A DNA stretch of 64,000 nt from the NCBI RefSeq assembly GCF_029873635.1, contig NC_080425.1:40365390-40429389 (forward strand). Reading direction: 5' to 3'. Under the pieces are notes generated by a model. It searched no databases. It was not told the origin of the DNA and worked only from the letters and a program-made list of their open reading frames with translations. The stretch's first letter is position 1, and every line of letters begins with the position of its first letter. The translations under genes and the position numbers were made by a program. This stretch comes from Malania oleifera. Taxonomy: Eukaryota; Streptophyta; Magnoliopsida; Santalales; Ximeniaceae. Below are positions 31,926-44,195 of the stretch, piece by piece.

Positions 31926-34256
31926 AGTTTATCACCAGGGTAAAACACATAATGTAATTAAAATAATCACAAAACATGCAATCACCAACTACCATCACTT
32001 TAGAAACAACAAATCTGTCTCCTACAAACATAAACAAAACACGTGCATAAGGATCATACAACTTCCAAAAGAAAAAAAAATTTAAAATTTTAAAGCAAAC
32101 CTTAAACATTGACCTGGCACTAAAACTAAGGAATCAAAAGTAAATGGTTGGGGAAAAAATTCAATAAAAAATAAATCCTCAAGATTTTCCATTGATGAAT
32201 TTATAAAGAATCTCTCTCCCACTCATGCTTTCCCTCTCTATTGAAGGGTGTTCCATATGAAAATTTCCTTTTTGTCTAAATGCAAAACAATGGTGAGTGA
32301 CGCTGTTTCCAGCACAAAGAATGACATGAGGTCAAAATAAGTTGGCCTTCCTAGTTAATACAAATAAGTTTTTAATTTTACTTTCTAAAGAATTTATTTA
32401 TCATGCAAAGACCTGAAAGGATTGACAAAGAGCCAGCTACCGTGATGGAAGGAATTCGGGATGGGCCAAGAGAAAAATGCAAGCATACGTTCTCTATTTG
32501 AAAAAAAAAAAAAAGGTTCTAGAAAACAGAGCCTATTGAACCAAGAAAGCAGAACAAACTAGATATCTATCTCTTGCTACCAACAAATAGTGGGAGAAAA
32601 AACGGAAAGAAACAAGAGAAAAATAAATAAATAATGTACACACATCAAATAAATATTTTGAAAAATCAATCAAGGCTCACCTCATGATGAGGCATGCCCA
32701 AAATGCCTATTGAATTAGACTCTTAATCTATATCAAATTCCAAAAAGTCCAATGTATTATACACCAAGGTGAACTGTTTGTACAAAAGGAATGTCTTTTG
32801 CACCTTTCTTAGTTGCGGCTTACACATTGTGGTGGTGCAAATCTCAAGTTAGATTCAACTACAAAATTTTACCCAGATGCTTATATGGAAGGAATTATCC
32901 TAATATGATGGGTGACCTCATACGATTTGATCTCTAAACTCTTGAACCTCAACCTTTCCAAAATCATAGGGTTGCATCATTGATCATGAAAAAAATTTGA
33001 ATTTTGAAATGTTATAACCATCTCTCCGCATGATTTAGTAAGTGAATTCAAGTTAGTACATTTTGAACGGCCAACAAGTAGTTTGCATAGTATATTTGAT
33101 TATTTAATTTTATCTATGATTTTCTTAATTTTTATCCTAAAAAGTATGTGTAATGTACTTATATGCTTTTATTTTACGCTTTGGCGTCTTAAGATTTATG
33201 AAGTTATGCCTTACCTCATAAGGGTAAAATGTTTCACGTTATGCCTTCATCTTTCAAAACATTGAATCAGATATATGGCATAATAAAGCCTGCATAAGAT
33301 TATAAAGGTTAGTCCTCCTTCACTAGAAATCTGAATCCAAGCAGGGAATAGATACCAATGAAACCCTTCCATCAATTGGCAACCATTGAGGATTCACCAC
33401 ATGCATATGGGATCAACATAAATGATCAATGCCAATTCTCTCTCTCTCTCTAAATATTAAATAATGCAAGGAAAAACTCCTCAAATAAATTCACCTCCAA
33501 AGGTAAGAAAGATATGCATATGCTAATTTCATTTCATTGATAATCAAACCCTCTGACACATGTTTTAAGTCCTCAAATTCCTCTTTTCAGTTCCTCTCAT
33601 AAGACTGAATAACAATCAATAGAACACGTAATAAGAATCTTCCATGCCAACAACTTTCACATTAAAAAAGAATCCCTTGTGTAAACCACATTGAAAAAGA
33701 TACCAAACATTGGGTTTGGAAAACCAATGCCTTATTGTTGCTATTTTAAGAAATATTCTTTGATTAACGCAATAAAAGTCACCACATTCTAGGTTAACCA
33801 CTATACTAAATGCAACAATATTTCCTACAATAGATCTCCATAGAACTTGTTAACAAAACTAGACATAGATTAACAGGAGAGCGACTTACTTTTGAAGTAT
33901 CAAATTTTCATGTAATAAGTATACACCAATTCCATGAGCACATCTATATAGTCCTTTTGCATGCACATGCACACACAGACAATTTATAAGGTAAACATGT
34001 GAAGATTAAGTGATAGGGAAAAATGATTCCAAGCATGTTAGATCTCATTATGAGATTTTTTTCTGAGAACAGGAACAAGAATAAATCCAAATTTTCATAA
34101 GGAATGCACGGGAATCATTTCTAAGTATAAGCACTGTTAGAAACGAAGATAACAAATGTCTACAACAGATCAAAACCTGTGCAGAAAAATTTCCCTTTCA
34201 AGAAAGAAAATCGCAATAATATTCTATGGGTCAGAAATCACAACGGAAGCTGTCTC

Positions 34257-34280
34257 AGAGAGAGAGAGAGAGAGAGAGAG
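34257..34280. repeat. AG microsatellite
   Basis: A (AG)12 run in the leader region of the bZIP-like gene. Confidence 0.9.
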
Positions 34281-34740
34281 TTAAAATAATAAAAGAGAAG
34301 TTGTAGAAAAACAACAATGAACCGTAATTAAGTTCAGAGATAAGACGGGAAAAGAAATGGCAGAAAATTTTAAATTGTTACATTCTCGGTTCTCTTTTCT
34401 TTTGCACATTTTCTCAGCAACCAAACAAAGCATTGGAGATTTGAAAAGAGAAGCATAGCAGCAAACCAAGAAGTGCAAGGCAAACACAAATACAACGAAA
34501 TCGAGAGGAAAAAAATTCATATTGAGAAAACAAAACCCTAATAAGCTAATGCGTTCGAGAAGAGAAGAAAACCTCGGAAGATCGAAAGCAATGCAACTGA
34601 ATCAAAAGGGGCAAAAAATTGAGCCCTCTCTCTTTCTCTCTTTTCGTCTCTCTCCTAGGGTTTCCCCATCAATGCCCAGTCTTCCTCTGTCTCTCTTCCC
34701 GGCCCCCCGTTGACGCCTGAGGTTGGGTTGTGTTTGTGTA

Positions 34741-35522
34741 TTAAGGCTGTAATGGAGCCAGGTGGGGGTGGGGGGAAAAGGTTATTTAGCGTGTGTAATT
34801 TGCTTTGCCCGCAAACAAGTTTGTAACGGGGAACAATCAAATTACATTGTAAATTCCTAAAATTTTACAATTATATTTTACGACTCTAAATTTTAATTTC
34901 AATAATTTATTTTTGAAGTTTCGTGTTGTTTATGAAATTACTTATTGTACATTTGGAAAAAAAAAATTTTAATTTAAGACTTTAAGAATTTAATTGTCAG
35001 AATAATAATCTCGATCAATACTTCTTACTTGGAAAGATACTAAAACTAGCAACATGATAAGATAGATTGTCCAAAATCAAACAAATCTGTATAAATTATG
35101 TTATCGATGGAGAAAACACTAGTTGAATACGAGAAAATAGTAAATATAATTACCATAATAAGTAAAAACCAACACAATTTAATGATTAATAGCACTATCT
35201 ACTTTTACTTATTTTTCTTTCTTTCCATATTTAACCTAGACATCAAAGGGCGTTGGAGTATCCAGTGACAATTTATTTTGTAAGTCAAATCTTAAAAAGG
35301 AAGCTTCTTAAAATTTTTTTGACTTTTTAGATTTTTGTATTATTAACCAGTTTTGTCCACGGAGAACTGAGCAAAAGACATTGTGACTTTGCCATGCCCA
35401 AGTGCATATGAAGCCTCCCAATTTAGAAGGGGACACTAATGTCTATCTTCTCCTTATAGTTCTCGCCACAAAATCAGTATAGCCTTTGTAAACTAAGTAC
35501 TAGATAAGCAAACACAAGTTAA

Positions 35523-35573
<51 letters not shown>

Positions 35574-36099
35574 TGAAATTTAATGTAGAAAAAAACCACC
35601 AAAGCCTTCCAAGACAAAGGTTAAGGCCCTCTAAAATTGGATGGAGCATCAAACGCACCTTCTCAATTTGTTTAAATTACAATGTTGTCAAACCCTTAAA
35701 CATAACAAAATGAGGTTATGAGGATGATTGATCAAATGACTTTTAATCTCATGAGACCAAAATTGAGCAAAAAGGGGATGCTTCAAAACAGAACATCATG
35801 CATATCATTCTTAAAATGAAGAGGGAGAGTGGCGTGCACAAGACAAGCCCTAGAGCCAAGTAGAGTCCTAGAGTTGAACAACGAAGAGACTTGGGAAAAA
35901 AATATAAACGTTAAGAATAAAACAATCAATTGGAAGCCTAGATAAGTCGTCGAACAAGTCAAAGGCATGAATTGCCCTTCACTTAAAGTATCTTAATGAA
36001 TGAATCCTTGCCAAAGACATTTAGGCCATGAATCAATAGTTATTATGGCATTCAAACCCAAACTAACCCTAAAGAAGAATCTTCAAATAATCATGATGC
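34741..36099. other. Intergenic region and probable bZIP promoter
   Basis: AT-rich, with a G-rich patch at about 34760-34780 just upstream of the inferred transcript start. No open frame with a recognisable domain. A long CT microsatellite is listed separately. Confidence 0.4.
35527..35569. repeat. CT microsatellite
   Basis: An uninterrupted (CT)n run of about 43 bp. Confidence 0.95.
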
Positions 36100-36104
36100 T
36101 CTAT
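36100..36104. repeat. Target site duplication TCTAT (left)
   Basis: A perfect 5-bp match with 42233-42237, flanking the copia element. Confidence 0.8.
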
Positions 36105-36637
36105 TATTGTGATATGGATGGGATAAATACGAAGCACGGCGGAATAAATACAACAAGTAAATGAAACACAACCAGAAAATGATAAACAACAACAACAATA
36201 ACATTTACGTGGTTTAGCAAAGCCTACATCCATGGAAACAATGGCACAAGAATTTCACTAAGGAAATCTCAAAGTACATAATACACTTCTCAAATGATCG
36301 CACACACTTAATACATACCTAGAATGACATATGTAACAATTTCTTGGAGGTTTCCCTCCGATTACCCAACCACTCCAACATTCAAATACAAAATTCAAAA
36401 AAACTGCTCACAGCTCAGGCGTACTCATCGACAAGCACAGGGAATTCGTCGATGATTCAGAGAAGGTCATTCGTCATCGAGAACAAGGATTTTTCTACTC
36501 TCGGGATCTCCAGAACTCTGAGATTTTTCTGCTATTGGGATCTACTCGTCGACGAGTCCCTGTTATGCTGCCCCTTTATGTTTTTCTTCCTTCTTTGTTT
36601 ATGAAATCCAAAGTATAAGCCAACACCATAAACAACA
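36105..36637 (-). repeat. 3' LTR of the copia element
   Basis: Matches 41206-42232 apart from the MITE and a small deletion around 36556. On the minus strand it starts TGTTGTTTATGG. It holds four GTCGAC-type palindromes (36424-36560). The segment around 36480 is the empty site of the MITE found in the other LTR. Confidence 0.88.
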
Positions 36638-36651
36638 ATCTCCACCTTGGC
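36638..36651 (-). other. Polypurine tract of the copia element
   Basis: On the minus strand, GCCAAGGTGGAGAT directly precedes the LTR start. Confidence 0.7.
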
Positions 36652-36959
36652 GATTATACGTCCCTTAGGAGAATCCCAAAAAATATATCTAACTGCTCCA
36701 CCTTGAACTTGAACTGCTCGATTGGGTTTTTCTCCTTTCTATCAATCGGAGACATGGAGTAAGTCCAAAAAATGCTTGAACTTCTCAACAGCAACTAATT
36801 TCATCAGAATATCCACTGTATTTTCAGATGTGTGAACTTTCTCCAACACAAGCTCACCCGAAGCAATCAATTCCTGAACTCTATGGAACCTCACATCAAT
36901 GTGCTTGGTTCTAGCATGGTATATTTAATTCTTCGCCAAGTATATGACACTCTGACTAT

Positions 36960-37527
36960 CACAATGCAGCACCACTCCATCTTACTATAATCCCAGCTCT
37001 TTGATTAAACCAGTAAGTCATAAGGCTTCCTTTGCAATTTCGACAACTGTCATATATTCCGCCTCAGTCGTGGGTAATGCTACTAGAGACTGTACCATGA
37101 ATCTCCAACACACTAGTCCTCCTACAAGGGTAAACACATATCCTGTTGTAGACCTTTTGTCATCCATATCTCCAGAATAATCAGCATCTACAAACCCCAT
37201 AATTGAAGGACAACCCTGTTGTTTGCCGAACATGATGTCATATCCCGATATACCCCATAAGTATTAGAGTATCCATTAGACGACTTCCCAATACTATTTT
37301 CCTGGATTAGAGAGAAACTTACTTACCACGCAAACTGCATGAGCCAAATCTAGTCTCGTACACACCATGACATACATTATAGTCCCCACAACACTAGCAT
37401 AGGGGACCTTTGACATGTCTTGGATTTCCTCATCTGTACTTGGGCAATCTGCAGTAGACAACTTAAAATGATTTATTAGAGATGCACACACTGATCTTAC
37501 ATCAGTCATACTAAACCTCTCCAACAC
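36960..37527 (-). pseudogene. copia element RNase H region
   Basis: Minus-strand pieces read MGFVDADYSGDMDDKRSTTG, YVFTLVGGLVCWRF and LPTTEAEYM, preceded by YASVVGTIMYVMVCTRLD, AHAVCVVSKFLSNPGK. These are copia RT-end and RNase H landmarks (DADYAGDxDxRKSTTGY, TEAEY). Stops and frame breaks separate the pieces. Confidence 0.85.
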
Positions 37528-38429
37528 CTTTTGTACATAACTGCCCTAAGATAGTCATAATCTCCCTACAGTTCTTTCATAGTGAATCTTCATCCCAAGT
37601 ATTTTCTTGGTTGAGCCAAGATCCTTCATGTCAAATTCCTTATACAACAAGTCCTTTAACTAATTCACCTCAGTTAAATCTTTTGCAGTTATCAATAATA
37701 AGAAAATAAGAGAACCATCCTTAAGCTTGTTCACATATACGCAACAGTCATACTCACACCTCTTATAGCCAATCTTGATCACGTAAGAATCAAACCGTTT
37801 ATACCATTGCCTTGGCGATTGTTTTGTTTCAGCCTATAAAGAGATTTCTTCAACCTACAAACTAAATTTTCTTTTCTCGGTTCAATGAATCCCTCCGACT
37901 GTACCACATAGATTTGTTCCTCCAAGTCACCGTGAAGAAACGCTATCTTCACATTCATTTGTTCCAAATGAAGATCATAATGGGCTACCAATCTCAAAAC
38001 AATTCTGATAGAAGTATGTCGGACAACTGGAGAGTATCCTTTTTCCACCAACCGTGCCTTAAATTTCTCTCCTTCCTTTTGTGAAATTGCTTTCTTCTTC
38101 CTATATACCCATTTGCAACCTATCGGTCTCTTCCCATCTAGAAGCTCCACCAAATCCCAAGTTTGGTTCTTATGTAATGATTTCATCTCCTCAATCATCA
38201 CATCCATCCACCTATCTTTCTCCTGGTCGTGCACTACCTCTCGAAATGTAGTTGGATCGTTGCAACTAGTAAGGAAAGCATAAGATTCAAATTCATACCT
38301 TGGTGGAGGTCTGATAGTACTTCTGGATCTCCGTATAGGAATATCGTCGACTAGTTGGTTTCCCGAGCTAAAGCTCTGTTCAACCATAGGACCATGTTCA
38401 TTGTCGTTGCCCTGAGTTTCCAACTCCAC
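37528..38429 (-). pseudogene. copia element reverse transcriptase
   Basis: From 38429 leftwards: WMDVMIEEMKSLHKNQTWDL, then GCKWVYRKKKA, KARLVEKGYSPV, RIVLRLVAHYDLHLEQMNVK, FLHGDLEEQIYVVQSEGF and LVCRLKKSLYRLKQ. This is the copia RT core. The catalytic YVDD block is expected near 37735, where the frame is disrupted. Confidence 0.87.
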
Positions 38430-38612
38430 CTACACAACATGTTCATCACTGCCTTATCTTTCTAGCTCATATTTCTGTTCATCACACTCTTGAGTACACT
38501 TCACCATAACCTTCTCATTAAAGACTACATCCCTACTAATCATCACCTTGTTTGTCACTGGGTCCCACAACTTATATCCCTTTACACCCTCTGGATATCC
38601 CAAAAAAAAAAT

Positions 38613-39158
38613 TCAACGACTATACTTTGGGTCAAGCTTAGACCTCTCCTTACGAGGTACATGAACATAGACTAGACACCTGAATACCTTCAATCTGGAG
38701 TAGTCTACTGCATTTTCCGTCCAAACTTCTTCTACCACTTTAGCCTCTAGTGATGCCCTTGGTGATCTTTTTATCAGAAAACAAGTCATACTCACTGCCT
38801 CGACCTATAAGTTCTTTGGTAGCCCTGCATTTAATCTGAGACACCGAGCTTTTTCAGAAAGAGTCTGGTTCATCCGTTTTGCCACACTATTTTGTTGAGG
38901 TGTCCGACGAACTGTAAAATGTCTTTTGATGCCCTACTTCGCACAAAACTCCATAAACCAAGAATCAGTGTACGCAGTCTTATTATCCGACCTTAAGTAT
39001 TTGATTCTCCTCCCTGTTAGATTTTCCACTTCAGTCTTCCAAATCTTAAACTTGGCAAACGTATTTGATTTGTGACACATGAAGTAAACTCAGACCTTTC
39101 GTGAGTAATCATCAATGAAACTCACATAATACACATGTCCATCCTTTGAAGCAACTCT
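38613..39158 (-). pseudogene. copia element integrase, C-terminal part
   Basis: The minus strand gives KVFRCLVYVHVPRKERSKLDPKYSR at the left and, further right, catalytic-core pieces with several stops. It is interrupted by a hAT MITE at 39159. Confidence 0.75.
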
Positions 39159-39679
39159 TCGGGATGAGCGTAATTCGGGGAAACCCGAATTAACCGAATT
39201 AACCGATTGAAATTGGTTGGTTCAATTCAGTTAAGAACTCAAGATCGGTCGGTTCGGTTATGGTTTTACAAAGTTCGGTTAATTGATTCGATTAAGAGGA
39301 ATGTTAATTTGACTAACCAAAATAACTGATTTAATAATTGATTAAAATTTAAATATAAATTAGTATATGTTAATTAGTATATGCTAATTTGTTAATATGT
39401 TAATTTGTTAATATGTTAATTAGTATATGTTAATTTGTTAATATGTTAATTAGTATTTGGTAAAAAAATCTACAATTATATTATGTTTTTATTAATTAAT
39501 TTCAAATTAATTCTATTAATTCGGTTAACCGAATTACTCGAAAAGGTAATTCGGTCGGGTTCGGTTCGGTGAGGCCCCTCTATTCGGTCAGTTAGGTTAA
39601 CAGTTCTCATTAACCAAAAATTTTGATTAATTTGGTTAATTAACCGAATTTGCCCAAACCGACTGTTTGCTCCCCCCTA
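39159..39679. mobile_element. hAT-type MITE in copia pol
   Basis: Flanked by a perfect 8-bp duplication GCAACTCT (39151-39158 and 39680-39687). Left end TCGGGATGAGCG, right end TTTGCTCCCCCCTA, both variants of TAGGGGTGAGCA. The interior is rich in GGTTCGGTTAATT and CCGAATTAACCG; an internal TTAATTTGTTAATATG minisatellite lies at about 39356-39455. Confidence 0.85.
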
Positions 39680-39687
39680 GCAACTCT

Positions 39688-39957
39688 AACCGAGCCCCAA
39701 ACATTTCAATGCACATAATCAAGAATACCTTTTGTCTTGTGTATGGCTGATCTGAACTTTGTCTTGTTCTATTTTCCAAGAACACAAATCTTGCAAAATT
39801 CTAGCTGATATGATTTCAAGCCCTTCAAAAGTTTCCTCTTGTGTAGTTTCTTCATGTTGTGTTCCCCCATATGCCCAAGGTGCATATGCCACAAGACGGT
39901 CTCATCTGATTCGGCATCTACGACTCCAACTCCACCTACAATGGTAGTTCCCTGCAA
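39688..39957 (-). pseudogene. copia element GAG-pre-integrase and zinc-binding domain
   Basis: The minus strand reads ETVLWHMHLGHMGEHNMKKL, HKRKLLKGL, LEFCKICVLGK. This is the HLGH...C..C zinc finger typical of copia integrase N-termini (H-x3-H, C-x2-C). Confidence 0.85.
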
Positions 39958-40138
39958 TGTGTAGATATTCCCATCCAGTTTCTACCTTTTCATTATAGTC
40001 AAATTACCTTTCCATACCATCAGAACTCCCCCTTTGAACTTGTAATTAAAGCCATCACAATCCAAACTACCAAGTGATATCAAAGTCTTCCTTAACTTTA
40101 GTATATGTCTTACATTAGACAACGTTCTTATAGCACCA

Positions 40139-40672
40139 TCAAACATTTTTTATCTTTACATTTCCTATGTCAATAATCTTGCAAGAAGCATCATTACCCA
40201 AAAGAAATGATCCAGAACTCACTAACCTGTAAGTGTTGAACCACTCCTTGTTAGGAGTCATGTGATACGAACATGTCGAGTTAAGTATCCAAGAGTCCGT
40301 TAGATTTTTCAACCCCGCTGAAATTGATAGAATATCACCATCACTACACCCTGAACCTCCTTCATGAACAATATTCACAGATTTTGAAGTACCCTCATGT
40401 TTCTCACAATTTCCCTTCTTCCAATCTGGATACTCCGGTTTCACATGCCCATTTTTACCACATTTATAACACTGAATTTCTTTCTTCTTCTTAGATTGAT
40501 TTTAGGATTTCTTGGATTTTCCCTTGCCTCGCTTGTTATTACCCTTTATCACAAGTCCTTCTCCTTCATCACATATTTTCAATCTTTGATGAAATTTAGT
40601 AAAGCACTTGTTACCTCTTCTAGATCAAGAGTCTCTTTTCCCCACGTAATAGTGGTCACAAGATTTTCATAG
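40139..40672 (-). pseudogene. copia element zinc knuckle and protease
   Basis: On the minus strand a zinc knuckle reads CYKCGKNGHVKPEYPDW (near 40475-40425) in which the last Cys is Tyr, consistent with a G-to-A change. It is followed by SWILNSTCSYHMTPNKEWF, the copia protease region in which the usual D-[ST]-[GA] reads N-S-T. This protease is probably inactive. Confidence 0.8.
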
Positions 40673-40797
40673 GTATGAATCAAGTGCAAAGAGTTTAATA
40701 ACATCAAAGCTTTGTCGTCCTCATCAAACTTAACATCAACTCTCATCAAATCACTAATAATTTGATTGAAAGTATTAGTATGTTGATTTAAATTTGA

Positions 40798-41112
40798 TCA
40801 TTCAACCATCTTAAGCCAATACAAATGTTGCTTAAGAAAAATTTTATTGTTGAGAGTTTTGGACATGTACTGACTCTCTAACTTTCGCCATATAGCCGCT
40901 AGAGAATTCTCCTCCATCACCTGATAGAGTACTTCGTCGGTCAAACATAAGTGTATTGTAGAAGCGACCTTTGCTTGCAATTCTCTCCACATTGCCTCAT
41001 CCATTCCATTCGATTGAACACCAAGTAATGCCTTTCCCATTCCTTGTTGCACAAGAATGTCCTTCACTCTCCTTCTTCTTTTTTCACAAATAGAGAGTTC
41101 CGGATCTGCCAT
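40798..41112 (-). pseudogene. copia element gag
   Basis: Starts ATG at 41112 and reads MADPELSICEKRRRRVKDIL, then GMDEAMWRELQAKVASTIHL, SLAAIWRKLESQYM and LNNKIFLKQHLYWLKMVE. This matches the UBN2/copia gag region. A stop at 40798 ends it early. Confidence 0.83.
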
Positions 41113-41190
41113 AAACCAAAGTTCCCGGTTCCATCAAATTTGACGATGTCAAATCTTGTAGAAAACGATCCCGATGTCATAACAAAAATC

Positions 41191-41202
41191 CCTCTGATAC
41201 CA
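41191..41202 (-). other. Primer-binding site of the copia element
   Basis: On the minus strand, TGGTATCAGAGG lies three bases after the LTR end. tRNA-Met type. Confidence 0.85.
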
Positions 41203-41205
41203 ATT

Positions 41206-42232
41206 TGTTATGATATGGATAGGATATATATGAAGCACAGCAGAATAAATACAATAAGTAAATGAAACACAACCAGAAAATGATAAACAACAAGAACAAC
41301 AACAAGATTTACGTGGTTCAGCAAAGCCTACATCCACGGAAGCAATGACACAAGAATTTCACTAAGGAAATCTCAAAGTACACAATATACTTCTCAAATG
41401 ATCACACACACTCAATACATGCCCAGAATGACATATATAACAGTCTCTCGAAGGTTTCCCTTCGACTACCCAACCACCCCAACGTTCAAATTCAAAATTA
41501 AAAAAAAAAACTGCTCATAGGCCAGCCGCACTCGTCGGCGAGTACAGGAAGTTCATCAACGATCTAGAGAAGGCCAATCTTTGACGAGAACTAGGGGTGA
41601 GCATAATTTGGGGAAACCCGAATTAACCGATTTAACCGATCGAAATTGGTCGGTTCAATTCAGGTAAAAAATTGGGTTCGGTCGGTTCGGTTAAGCTTCA
41701 CCAAAATTCGGTGAATCGGTTTTCAGTTCGGTGAAAAGGAAATATAAATTCGGTTAACCAATTAATCCATTTAATAATTAATTAAATTTAAAATATAAAT
41801 TTATATATGTTAAATAATTAAGTTTCACCAAAATTCTGTTTTTAATAATTAGTTTTAAATAATTTCGGTTAAATTTGGTTAACCGAATTACCCGAATAGG
41901 TATTCGGTCGGGCGAGGTTCGGCTAATACCCCTTATTCAGTCGATTCAGTTAATGGAAATGATTAACCGAAATTTTTAGTTAATTTAGTTAATTAACCGA
42001 ATTTCACCGAACCGACTGTTTGCTCACCCTAAACAAGAACAAGACATTTGTCGACGAGCCCATTTTCTGCTCTCGGTATCTCCAGAACTTTGAGATTTTT
42101 CTGCTTTCAAGATCTACTCGTCGACAAGCACAGGGCACTCATCGACGAGTCCCTACTGTGCTGCCCCTTTATGTTTTTCTTCCTTCTTTGTTTATGAAAT
42201 CCAAAGTATAAGAGCCAACACCATAAACAATA
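41206..42232 (-). repeat. 5' LTR of the copia element (with MITE insertion)
   Basis: Matches 36105-36637 once the MITE (41592-42032) and its duplication are removed. A minus-strand TATATAT core promoter candidate lies near 41435. The right end has mutated from ACA to ATA, and the perfect TCTAT duplication follows. Confidence 0.87.
41592..42032. mobile_element. hAT-type MITE in copia 5' LTR
   Basis: Ends TAGGGGTGAGCA and TGCTCACCCTAA; 8-bp duplication ACGAGAAC (41584-41591) and ACAAGAAC (42033-42040). Same family as 39159-39679. Confidence 0.85.
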
Positions 42233-42237
42233 TCTAT
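42233..42237. repeat. Target site duplication TCTAT (right)
   Basis: Partner of 36100-36104. Confidence 0.8.
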
Positions 42238-42663
42238 GTAGCTTCAAATGCTACTATATATAGATCTTTCACAAACAATGCTCGAAGGCATTGCCTTATG
42301 TGGTGCCTAAAGTCTCTTATTGAACTCAGTTAGCGGCTTCAACTAGTTATATAAGTTGTTCAAATTATATTTTATTAGCAACAAGAATATGGGAAAGCCA
42401 ATCATACATCTAATGGTTGTAAGATGAAAAACCAAAATTTTTTACAAGATTATTCCCAAATGTTCAACAATGAGGCTTTCACAGATTCCAGGGCTAAGCC
42501 AAGATGTCAAAAGGGTTGCTTATATAAGTAAAGTTAGAGATATCAAGTCTAATATTTCTATCTTGAAGTCTCCACCTCAAAGATTTGCTTATACAAGTTA
42601 AGGAGTGCATTTGGATTGTTAAGAGCTAAGAGGCACAAAAGGAGGTTAGGCACTAAAAGACTA
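42238..42663. other. Intergenic spacer without genes
   Basis: No coding or repeat feature recognised. It contains the host sequence resuming after the copia insertion. Confidence 0.4.
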
Positions 42664-43978
42664 AGGGATCACTTAGTTCACGACATCAAAAATATTCTCA
42701 TGTAATGATATTCCCAGGAATCTCCTTCCTAGGAATAGAATACTTGACTCATGAGAATATTTTTGTTTGGTTCATGTTGTAAGATTTTCAAAAATATACA
42801 CAAATTTTTCATGTCAATGCCTAATTCAACATGAGAATGCTATTAGGTATTTTAAAAATTGACCATTATACCCTTGGCATGTGTGTAATGAATGTATGAA
42901 GAACAATTGTGTTTTCCAACAAAAAAACCTATTAAGAATATGTACTTAATTAAATTTATATCTTAAAGTTTTTAACAATTATACATTTAAAACATTTAAC
43001 ACTTAATATTCAATTAATTGAAATAATTGAGGGCTATATGGTGTCTAAATATTAACTATTATAGTAAATATCTTTTATCAAACAATAATAATATTACTTT
43101 TATTTAATAAATTAAAATTTTCAATTAGAATGTTAATTAACATAAAATTAACACTTTTAGAAATTTTAAATATTGTTTAATTAAAAGTTTAATTAAAACT
43201 TTTATTAATATTTGTAACTGATATTTTTAATAAATAAACTTATTAAAAATTGAGGGCAATATGGTGTCTAAATATTAAAACATTTAACACTACTCAATTA
43301 ATCGAAATAATTGAGGGCAATATGGTGTCTAAATATTAACTATTATATTAAATATCTTTGGTCAAACAATTATAATATTACTTTTATTCAATAAATTAAA
43401 ATTTTCAATTAGAATGCTAATCAACATAAATATTAACACTTTTAATAGACATTTTAAATATTGTTTAATTAAAATTTTTTATTAATATTTGTTATATTAA
43501 AAATTTAACCAAAATTTATGTCAATTAATATTTTAATTGCCATTTTAATATATTATAATTAAAATCGTAATTATTTCCTAATTAATAATAAATTAAATTT
43601 TAATTAAAATTTTATATATTTTCTAATTAAAATTTATGCTAATTTAAAATTTTACTTTTAATTTATTAATAATTTATTTTTTTAAATCTAATAATAGAGT
43701 GTGATTAGATTATGTTATAAGTGTAGTATTATCCAAAAACCAAAATAGTGAGGGCAATTTGGTCTAAAAAGTAGGATCCCCATGGAAATAGGATTCTCAT
43801 GAAATTTATCCATATGGGAAGGTGAGAATAGAATGATTATGTTTCATGGGAATCCTTACATCTCCAAGAATTTGAATATACTCACCACTCATATTCACAT
43901 GCTCAATTAAATATGGGAATGAGATGCTTATGGGCATCACATTTTAGGAATCTTGAAAGGCGCTACAAAACAACCACC
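42664..43978. mobile_element. Tourist-like element (about 1.3 kb)
   Basis: Left end GGGATCACTTAGTTCACG after TAA; the right end is the inverse of AGGTGGTTGTTTTGTAGCGC, before TAA. The left TIR matches that of MITE A (GGGATCACTTGG). The interior has a direct repeat of about 180 bp (43020-43205 and 43304-43480) starting GAAATAATTGAGGGC. No transposase. Confidence 0.55.
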
Positions 43979-44195
43979 TTAAAAGGAAGAAAGATAGCCC
44001 TCCTATGTAATTGTTATTTTTACATGTAAACAAGTTATAGTTTTTAAAGGGATACATACAACCTAACTAATATTCAAATAAGCCTACTTCTTATTGGCAA
44101 GTTTGAATATTGAATTATGAAAATGATTTGATATCTTGTTCAAATACTTGAAAGTTTCCTTGCTTATGGAGATGCTACCTCCTTTCAAAAGGCTT

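Larger units (their letters stand above)
30250..34740 (-). other. Leader and 5' UTR intron region of the bZIP-like gene
   Basis: The coding start is directly preceded by a splice acceptor, so the leader is interrupted. A CT/GA-rich transcript-leader-like stretch at about 34560-34740 (minus strand) with AAACCCTAGGAGAGAG is the likely first non-coding exon. The stretch between is AT-rich with a SINE (31770-31925) and no other gene. Confidence 0.45.
36105..42232 (-). mobile_element. Complete but inactive Ty1/copia element
   Basis: Two LTRs (36105-36637 and 41206-42232) face the minus strand, with a primer-binding site at 41191-41202, a polypurine tract at 36638-36651 and TCTAT duplications on both sides. 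Domain order on the minus strand is gag, zinc knuckle/protease, integrase, RT, RNase H, the Ty1/copia order. The reading frame is broken in many places. Two hAT MITEs inserted later (39159-39679 in pol, 41592-42032 in the 5' LTR). It looks Tork/Tnt1-like by gag and RNase H motifs, but lineage was not tested. Confidence 0.9.
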
